A DNA stretch of 12,894 bases, from NCBI GenBank assembly GCA_947472635.1, contig CANJDY010000039.1:1-12894 (forward strand), written 5' to 3'. Shown here in pieces: positions 7,049-12,894 of this stretch. Below the pieces are notes generated by a model that was not told the DNA's origin, searched no databases, and saw only the letters and a program-made list of their open reading frames with translations. Source of the DNA: Chitinophagaceae bacterium (GTDB lineage Bacteria; Bacteroidota; Bacteroidia; Chitinophagales; Chitinophagaceae). Positions within the stretch are counted from its first letter, which is position 1. Each line of letters begins with the position of its first letter. Position numbers and translations under genes: made by a program.

Positions 7049-10000
7049 ATGAAAAAATGGTTGTTGGTGCTTCCTATCTTGTACGCTTCATTTGCCGGAT
7101 TTTCACAAGATTTTAGTAATAAGGGGAAGGATTTTTGGGTGGCTTATACGGGGCATATTGATGGAACTACATCAAGGATGGCCTTGTATATTACTGCTGA
7201 TCAAGATGCGACCGTAACTGTGGAAGTAAATGGAGTTTCTACGCTACCAGTAGTTGCCTTGGCAAATAAAGTAACGACCATCCAGCTTACCAGTTCAACA
7301 ACGCCTAGTAATACACTGGCTTATAACTCTCAAACTGAAGGTGTTGGGATAAAAAAAGGTATTCATATTACTAGCGACCGTGCCGTTGCTGTGTATGCCC
7401 ATATTTTAAATGCAGCAAGGTCTGGTTCTACCCTGGTAATCCCAACCACTGTATTGGGTAGAGAATATTATGCTGCTAGTTACCAAACATTAAGTCCTGG
7501 ATCTAGTAAGTATTCTGAATTTGCTGTATTGGCAACAGAGGACAATACAACGGTGGAAATAATACCTACCAAGGCGGATGTAGGAAATAAGCGAGTTGCC
7601 AATATATCCTTTCAGGTAGTACTTAACAAAGGAGATGTATATCAATATCAAAGTGCCAATGATCTTTCAGGTTCTTATATTAAATCAGTAGCCTCCGCTA
7701 TAGCACCTTGTAAGCCGATTGCTGTTTTTTCAGGATCTAGCTGGACGGCCATGGGCTGTTCGAATGCTAGTTCGGGAGATAATTTATATCAACAAATGTT
7801 TCCTTTTACCTCCTGGGGTAAAGTCTATTATACGGCACCGTTTAAAAATAAATCCTACGATATTTTTAGAATATTTGTGCAGGATCCATCTGAGCAGGTT
7901 TTCGTTAATGGGGTGGCATTAGCCCTTTCATCCATCCTTAGCAGTCGGTTTTATGAAATAAGCACTTCAGGAAATAATAAACCCCAGGTTATCAGTTCCA
8001 ATAAACCAATTTGTGTACTTCAATATATAACCGCCCAAAACTGTGATAATGTACCCAGTGATCCTGAAATGATTATACTCAATTCCATTGAGCAAACTTT
8101 AAGTGATATAACGGTGATGTCAGCAAGAAAGGATTTGACTCCGCCTAATACTCAAATAGACAATCATTATTTAAATATTATTTTCAAGACCTCTACCCTT
8201 AGTTCATTAAAAATTGACAATGCAGCACCGCTGTCAGTACCCATTGCCATTGGTACTACCGGTTATTCTTATTTACAGGAAGATGTTACCACTTCCACCA
8301 ATAGCAATCCTTATCATCGGATTATTTCTGATAGTGGTTTTATGTGCATTGCATATGGGTTTGGGTCGGTAGAATCATATGGGTATAATGCAGGTACCAA
8401 TGTGAAAGATCTTTACCAATATGTTACCCTTCAAAATCAATATGCCTCTGTTAATTTTCCAGCTACCTGTAAAGGCACACCGCTAAATTTATCTATCACC
8501 CTACCTTACTTGCCGTTAAGTTTGATTTGGGATTTTGCCAACAATGCTGGAATTAGCCCCAACGCTAATATTACCAATAATGCACCTGTTCCAGATAGTG
8601 TTTTTGTTAAGGATGGTCGTACCTTAAACGTTTTCAAATTACCTGGTCAGTATACTTTTACTGCAAAGGGAACAGTCCCAATAAAGGTAACCGTGAATAA
8701 TCCTACAGCTGATGGCTGCAGTGGATTACAAGAAATAAATTATGATGTAATTGTTTATGATTCTCCTAAAGCAAATTTTACCATTACAAATAGTGGATGT
8801 GTTACAGATGATATAAAGTTTTTTGATGCTACCAATGGTAATGGTAGGGCAACAGTAAAATGGAATTGGGATTTTGGTGATAATACTTTAGCTAATGTGA
8901 AGGATCCTGTTAAAAAATATTCTAGTGCAGCAACTGGTTCCTATCCTGTTAAGTTAACGTCCATTAGTGATATCGGCTGCCTTGCAGATACTACTATTTT
9001 AGTCGCTATTAGTACTGTCCCCCAGGTTGTATTTGGTATTTCGGATACCATTTGCGCCGGTAAAACGATTGTGTTTTCGGATTCCAGTTCCAATGTGGTG
9101 GGCAATATTGTAAAATGGTATTGGGATTATGGCGATGGGGTAAAAGATACGGTACTCAGTAAAGCCAATCGATCCCATAGTTATTCCCCTTGGGGAAGTA
9201 AAACCGCTTCTTTGAAAGTTGAAACCAATACAGGTTGCAAAACTGCTATCAAGAGTAAAAATATTATCGTTCATCCCATTCCTATCGCAGGTTTTATATT
9301 GCCCGGTGGTATTTGTTTGCCGGCAGACTCTGCACGTTTTACTAATGCAAGTTCACTTGCAGATGGCAATGAGTCTACCTTACGATATTGGTGGACTTTT
9401 GGCGATGCGGCTAGTGGTATAAACAATGAATCTACTATAAAAAACCCTGCTCACTATTATAATTCTACTGGGCCATTTAGTATTCATCTAACTACTACCA
9501 GTGCTGCAGGCTGCGTTCATGACAGTACCCAGGTGATCAGCAATGTATATCTGCCCGTATTGGCAAATTTTACGGTAAATGCTGAAAATTGTTTGAAGGA
9601 TACAAGTGTTTTTACCAGCACTAGTAATGGAAATGGCAATGCAATTGCCAATTGGAATTGGGATTTTGGTGATGGTTCTCCAAAAATAACTATTCAACAT
9701 CCAACATATCTATATGCCACTTCGGGCACTAAAAATATCAAACATTGGATTGTTACGGATAAGGGTTGTAAGAGCGATACCATAACTCAATCAATTGTAG
9801 TTAATCCATTGCCAACTGGAAATTTGAATATGTCCTTACCTTCTTGTGAAACAAAAGTTATCAGTTTTACAGATGCTTCTTTGGCCAATGCTGGGAGTTT
9901 AACTGGCTGGCAGTGGGATTTTGGTGATTTGTCATCGGGGACTTCCAATTTGTCTATTTTACAAAACACTTCCCATAGTTTTTCTGGGGCAGGTAACTAT

Positions 10001-12193
10001 TTAGTTTCATTGATAGTGTCTACAGATAAAGGTTGTGTGAGCTCAGTTAAAACTAAATCTGTAGTAATCAATCCGCAACCAATGCCAGGTTTTGTTGTGC
10101 CTGAGGTTTGTTTAAGTGACACCTATGCAGAATTTAGGGATACTAGTTCTATCGCATCGGGCTCAATTGTTAATTGGTTATGGAATTTTGGAGATCCGGT
10201 TTCCGGCGCATTAAATGTATCCACGCAGCAAAATCCTCAACATAGTTATAAGGCTGTAGGACCTTATACGGTAAGTTTAACTGTAACTAGCATTGATGGC
10301 TGCTCCAGCAAAATCAGCCAGGCTTTCTTTGTTAATGCTAGCAATCCTACTGCTGATTTTACGGTGGGTAATGCCGCTGCTTTGTGTGCCAACGATTCCG
10401 TATCGATCACTAATATTTCTTCGGTATTTCCTGGCTCTGTAACCAAGGTAGAAATATATTGGGATAACCTTGGAGCACCGACCGTATTTCAATTAGACGA
10501 TTTTCCCGCAATTGGCAAAATCTACAAACATTTATATCCTAATTTTCAATCACCCCTGACCAAAAATTTTATCATCCGTCTAAGGGCTTATTCCGGCGGT
10601 ATTTGTGTGAAGGATAAATTACAATCGATTACCGTCAATGCTGCGCCCAGGGTAAAGTTTACGAGTATTCCCAGCACTTGTCTAGACGCTTTGCCTTTTC
10701 AAATTACCCAGGCCTCAGAGATTGGTGGAGTTCCTGGTTCATTTAAATTTAGTGGTCCGGGAATTTCAAATACAGGAATTTTCAGTCCGGCTATAGCAGG
10801 AGCAGGCACGCATACCATTTTATATACTTATACTTCTTCGGTTGGGGGTTGTGTAGATACGATAACTCAGCGGATTATTGTATTGGCAGCTCCTATAGCC
10901 AACTTTACCTTTGACCTACCAGCCTGTGAAACCAACAATATACTTTTTAATAGTACTGCTACAGCTTCGGTAGGTACGCTGACCACCTTTGCCTGGAATT
11001 TTGGAGATGGATCTTCGGCTGTGATAAAAAATACACCTGTTTCATTTGCACATATTTTTGCAGCAGCGGGTGATTATTCAGTTGCCTTGAAAGTTACCAC
11101 TTCCAATGGTTGTGTGAGTTCTGTAAAACAATTACTGGTCGCCGTTAGGCCTCAGCCTAAACCTAATTTTTCGGTACCTACCTCCGCCTGTTTACCTGTT
11201 GCGGCAGTACCCTTCAGTAATTTAACTACGATTGCTGATGGTACTGAAAATGCGTTGACATATGCCTGGTCTTTTGATGATCCAATCAGTGGGGTAAATA
11301 ATAGCTCTGTTGCTAAAGCCCCAACACATGTTTATACTTCCACTGGTTCCTATAATGTAAATCTCAAAGTTACTAGTGGAAATGGTTGCGTGGATGACAC
11401 TACGATTGTATTGAATTCCATCCATTCACAGCCTGCAGCTTCATTTAGCAGTGATTTACCAAGTGTTTGTTTGGGTAATGGGGTTACATTTTCTGATATG
11501 GTGAGCGGTTTAGATGGTGTCGCTACAGCATGGAATTGGGATTTTGGAGATGGACAGCAGGACCGAACCAGCAATCCGGTGCATTTATACAATACTGCAA
11601 GTACTTTTGATGTAAGCCTATCAATTACCAATAATTTTGGCTGCAATAGTGATACCATCACAAAGTTATATACGGTGTATCCTAATCCTACTGTTGACGT
11701 AGGACCAGATAGAGTAGTGCTAGAAGGAGGCTCACTAGTCTTGCCATCCACTGTATCCGGCAAAGAACTTCAATATTTATGGACACCTGCTTTGTATTTG
11801 AATTCGGCCACCAACCCAACTCCAACTGTTATGAATCCCTTAACAGATATCGGTTACACTTTGACTATAACGGCAAAGGGTGGTTGCACAGCAACTGATA
11901 GTCTATTTATTAAGATTTTGTCGGCCGTTAAAGTGCCTAATTTGTTTTCACCTAATGGCGATGGTATCAACGATAGGTGGTTAATAAAATATTTAGATTC
12001 GTATCCCGATTGTAGCTTACAAGTATTTACAAGGAACGGCCAACTGGTATACGAATCAAGGCAATATAGTGATGCTACTGCATGGGACGGCACATTAAAA
12101 GGCAAACCATTACCATTTGATACCTACTATTACATTTTACAACCCGGAAGTGGCCGGAAGCCGATTACAGGTTATGTCACAATTGTAAAATAG
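7049..12193 (+). CDS. Giant T9SS-exported adhesin: IgGFc-binding, PKD array and CHU_C domains
   Basis: The product has 1,714 residues from the ATG at 7049, where MKKWLLVLPILYASFAGFSQ forms a clean signal peptide; the in-frame GTG at 6965 would bury it behind 28 residues. Residues ~20-455 match the IgGFc-binding domain (SNKGKDFWVAY near the start, IAYGFGSVESYGYNAGTNV at the end). A divergent PKD-like module (W494, LIWDF) leads to an array of about 88-residue modules with WxWDFGD-type cores at W605, 690, 782, 869, 954, 1043, 1138 (divergent), 1316, 1407 and 1495; one beta module between 1138 and 1316 lacks the core. A further Ig-like module (~1547-1625) precedes CHU_C (VPNLFSPNGDGINDRW to the C-terminus, ~1629-1714), a type B T9SS sorting domain. 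Family knowledge implies export across the outer membrane and a surface role in adhesion or gliding. The ligand is unknown; the IgGFc name does not show antibody binding. Confidence 0.92.
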   Translation: MKKWLLVLPILYASFAGFSQDFSNKGKDFWVAYTGHIDGTTSRMALYITADQDATVTVEVNGVSTLPVVALANKVTTIQLTSSTTPSNTLAYNSQTEGVGIKKGIHITSDRAVAVYAHILNAARSGSTLVIPTTVLGREYYAASYQTLSPGSSKYSEFAVLATEDNTTVEIIPTKADVGNKRVANISFQVVLNKGDVYQYQSANDLSGSYIKSVASAIAPCKPIAVFSGSSWTAMGCSNASSGDNLYQQMFPFTSWGKVYYTAPFKNKSYDIFRIFVQDPSEQVFVNGVALALSSILSSRFYEISTSGNNKPQVISSNKPICVLQYITAQNCDNVPSDPEMIILNSIEQTLSDITVMSARKDLTPPNTQIDNHYLNIIFKTSTLSSLKIDNAAPLSVPIAIGTTGYSYLQEDVTTSTNSNPYHRIISDSGFMCIAYGFGSVESYGYNAGTNVKDLYQYVTLQNQYASVNFPATCKGTPLNLSITLPYLPLSLIWDFANNAGISPNANITNNAPVPDSVFVKDGRTLNVFKLPGQYTFTAKGTVPIKVTVNNPTADGCSGLQEINYDVIVYDSPKANFTITNSGCVTDDIKFFDATNGNGRATVKWNWDFGDNTLANVKDPVKKYSSAATGSYPVKLTSISDIGCLADTTILVAISTVPQVVFGISDTICAGKTIVFSDSSSNVVGNIVKWYWDYGDGVKDTVLSKANRSHSYSPWGSKTASLKVETNTGCKTAIKSKNIIVHPIPIAGFILPGGICLPADSARFTNASSLADGNESTLRYWWTFGDAASGINNESTIKNPAHYYNSTGPFSIHLTTTSAAGCVHDSTQVISNVYLPVLANFTVNAENCLKDTSVFTSTSNGNGNAIANWNWDFGDGSPKITIQHPTYLYATSGTKNIKHWIVTDKGCKSDTITQSIVVNPLPTGNLNMSLPSCETKVISFTDASLANAGSLTGWQWDFGDLSSGTSNLSILQNTSHSFSGAGNYLVSLIVSTDKGCVSSVKTKSVVINPQPMPGFVVPEVCLSDTYAEFRDTSSIASGSIVNWLWNFGDPVSGALNVSTQQNPQHSYKAVGPYTVSLTVTSIDGCSSKISQAFFVNASNPTADFTVGNAAALCANDSVSITNISSVFPGSVTKVEIYWDNLGAPTVFQLDDFPAIGKIYKHLYPNFQSPLTKNFIIRLRAYSGGICVKDKLQSITVNAAPRVKFTSIPSTCLDALPFQITQASEIGGVPGSFKFSGPGISNTGIFSPAIAGAGTHTILYTYTSSVGGCVDTITQRIIVLAAPIANFTFDLPACETNNILFNSTATASVGTLTTFAWNFGDGSSAVIKNTPVSFAHIFAAAGDYSVALKVTTSNGCVSSVKQLLVAVRPQPKPNFSVPTSACLPVAAVPFSNLTTIADGTENALTYAWSFDDPISGVNNSSVAKAPTHVYTSTGSYNVNLKVTSGNGCVDDTTIVLNSIHSQPAASFSSDLPSVCLGNGVTFSDMVSGLDGVATAWNWDFGDGQQDRTSNPVHLYNTASTFDVSLSITNNFGCNSDTITKLYTVYPNPTVDVGPDRVVLEGGSLVLPSTVSGKELQYLWTPALYLNSATNPTPTVMNPLTDIGYTLTITAKGGCTATDSLFIKILSAVKVPNLFSPNGDGINDRWLIKYLDSYPDCSLQVFTRNGQLVYESRQYSDATAWDGTLKGKPLPFDTYYYILQPGSGRKPITGYVTIVK
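8771..11692 (+). repeat. Tandem PKD-module array with a three-module super-repeat
   Basis: Eleven modules (residues 575-1548) follow the pattern A-B-C, A-B-C, X-Y, B-C-A. Triplet one is 8771-9562 (264 residues), triplet two 9563-10351 (263), the divergent pair 10352-10897 (182) and the last three modules 10898-11692 (265). A modules share NWNWDFGD; the later B modules share LPxCET and all B modules end in a VxPxP-type linker; C modules share an extended SGxxN insertion after the core. A 20-nt DNA identity at the core (8861, 9653 and, with one change, 11531) shows the relation persists in DNA. Confidence 0.82.
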
Positions 12194-12217
12194 CTATCAA
12201 CTTATTAAGCAGTATTC

Positions 12218-12894
12218 ATGAAAAAAATACCTTTTTTATTGTTTCTTATTTTTATGAAGATGCTGGTATTTTCTCAGTCAAAGCCCTATTATTCGCAGTA
12301 TATTTTGAATAATTATATTCTAAATCCAGGGGTTGCCGGTATAGAAAATTATACGGATGTAAAATTGAGTTACCGAAATCAATGGGCGGGTATTGAGGGA
12401 GCACCAGTCACTACTTATTTTAGTATTCATGGTCCAATAGGGAAGTCAGATTTTAGAACCTCGGCCACCTCCTTTGAAGTGCCAGGTGAAAATCCACGGG
12501 GAAGGCAGTTTTCCGATAATTACACCGCACCCGATGCCCACCATGGTGTTGGTATTACTGCCGTCAATGACAAAACTGGGTTTATTAATCGTTGGTCTGC
12601 TTATGGTTCTTATGCCTATCACCAACCTATAAGTGTGGCCACTACGCTGTCTGCAGGGGTAAATATGGGAGTTACGGGTTTAAATCTGGATCGGACAAAG
12701 ATTAATTTTGCTGACTTAGATCCCAATGATCCTGCCATTGGATTGATCAATGGGGATGTGAAAATTATCAAGCCAGAGCTAGGGGCGGGATTATGGCTTT
12801 ATGGTGCCGATTACTTTGCTGGCATATCTGTACAAAACATTGTTCTCGGAAATGTGAAATTTACTGCAGGGGATAAGAATGGAAATTATTTTTC
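12218..12894 (+). CDS. PorP/SprF-family T9SS outer-membrane protein (3' truncated by window)
   Basis: The frame is open from the ATG at 12218 to the window end, giving 225 codons; family members are usually a little over 300 residues. A signal peptide (MKKIPFLLFLIFMKMLVFSQ) is followed by the family hallmark: PYYSQYILNNYILNPGVAG, then LSYRNQWAGIEGAP and a TYFSIHGPIG segment. HGVGITAVNDKTG and the later GxxxG-rich beta segments fit the outer-membrane barrel predicted for the family. An insertion of about 30 residues sits between GPIGK and HGVG. The start lies 24 nt after the adhesin stop, so the two are almost certainly one operon. SprF, the best-known member, is needed for secretion of the giant adhesin SprB in Flavobacterium johnsoniae; a similar dedicated role for this gene is inferred from its position. 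Confidence 0.92.
   Translation, partial: MKKIPFLLFLIFMKMLVFSQSKPYYSQYILNNYILNPGVAGIENYTDVKLSYRNQWAGIEGAPVTTYFSIHGPIGKSDFRTSATSFEVPGENPRGRQFSDNYTAPDAHHGVGITAVNDKTGFINRWSAYGSYAYHQPISVATTLSAGVNMGVTGLNLDRTKINFADLDPNDPAIGLINGDVKIIKPELGAGLWLYGADYFAGISVQNIVLGNVKFTAGDKNGNYF

Noticed and set aside
7049..8410. Reading the N-terminal domain as an antibody-binding virulence factor
   Set aside because: The IgGFc-binding name comes from family history. Nothing in the sequence shows immunoglobulin binding, and such domains occur in environmental Bacteroidota.
8999..12105. Several minus-strand and alternative-frame ORFs within the adhesin gene
   Set aside because: All are antisense or off-frame products of the PKD coding sequence, whose in-frame repeat structure and C-terminal domain are unambiguous.

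Overview
The window reads as chromosomal DNA from a low-GC member of the Bacteroidota. The main grounds are type IX secretion (T9SS) hallmarks: a giant PKD-repeat protein ending in a CHU_C gliding-motility sorting domain, followed directly by a PorP/SprF-family gene. In support, starts generally lack Shine-Dalgarno sequences and several genes carry the Bacteroidota -7 promoter motif TAnnTTTG. A Chitinophagales-type lineage is plausible, but the sequence alone does not prove it.

Layout. At the left edge is the first 12 codons of a minus-strand gene with a signal-peptide-like start. It diverges from a plus-strand class A beta-lactamase-fold lipoprotein (163-1491). A minus-strand CrtA-like (spheroidene monooxygenase family) gene follows (1655-2380), then a 300-bp AT-rich divergent spacer and a small, very acidic 99-residue protein (2681-2980). 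Converging on that gene is a minus-strand cluster, transcribed from right to left: a MATE efflux transporter (5701-4358), an RluE-type 23S rRNA pseudouridine synthase (4288-3680) and an atypical SDR NAD(P)-binding protein (3640-3008). On the plus strand, divergent from MATE, are a DUF4268 protein (5791-6255) and a DUF985 cupin (6374-6883).

The right 45% of the window is a surface-protein locus. A 1,714-residue protein (7049-12193) carries a signal peptide, an N-terminal IgGFc-binding-type domain, about a dozen PKD/Ig-like modules and a C-terminal CHU_C domain. Its stop codon is 24 nt before a PorP/SprF-type outer-membrane protein gene (12218 onward, cut by the window end). By analogy with SprB/SprF, the second protein probably helps export or anchor the first through T9SS.

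Most interesting signals: (i) a three-module higher-order repeat in the PKD array, with triplets of 264, 263 and 265 residues interrupted by two divergent modules; (ii) a conserved cysteine pair in every module; (iii) perfect -7 promoter motifs lying 4 and 7 nt from the start codons of the divergent MATE/DUF4268 pair, which predict leaderless mRNAs. No RNA genes, insertion sequences, CRISPR arrays or phage genes were seen. Apart from the adhesin/PorP pair, the genes look like ordinary housekeeping or accessory chromosomal genes. I see no clear new defence or mobile system.
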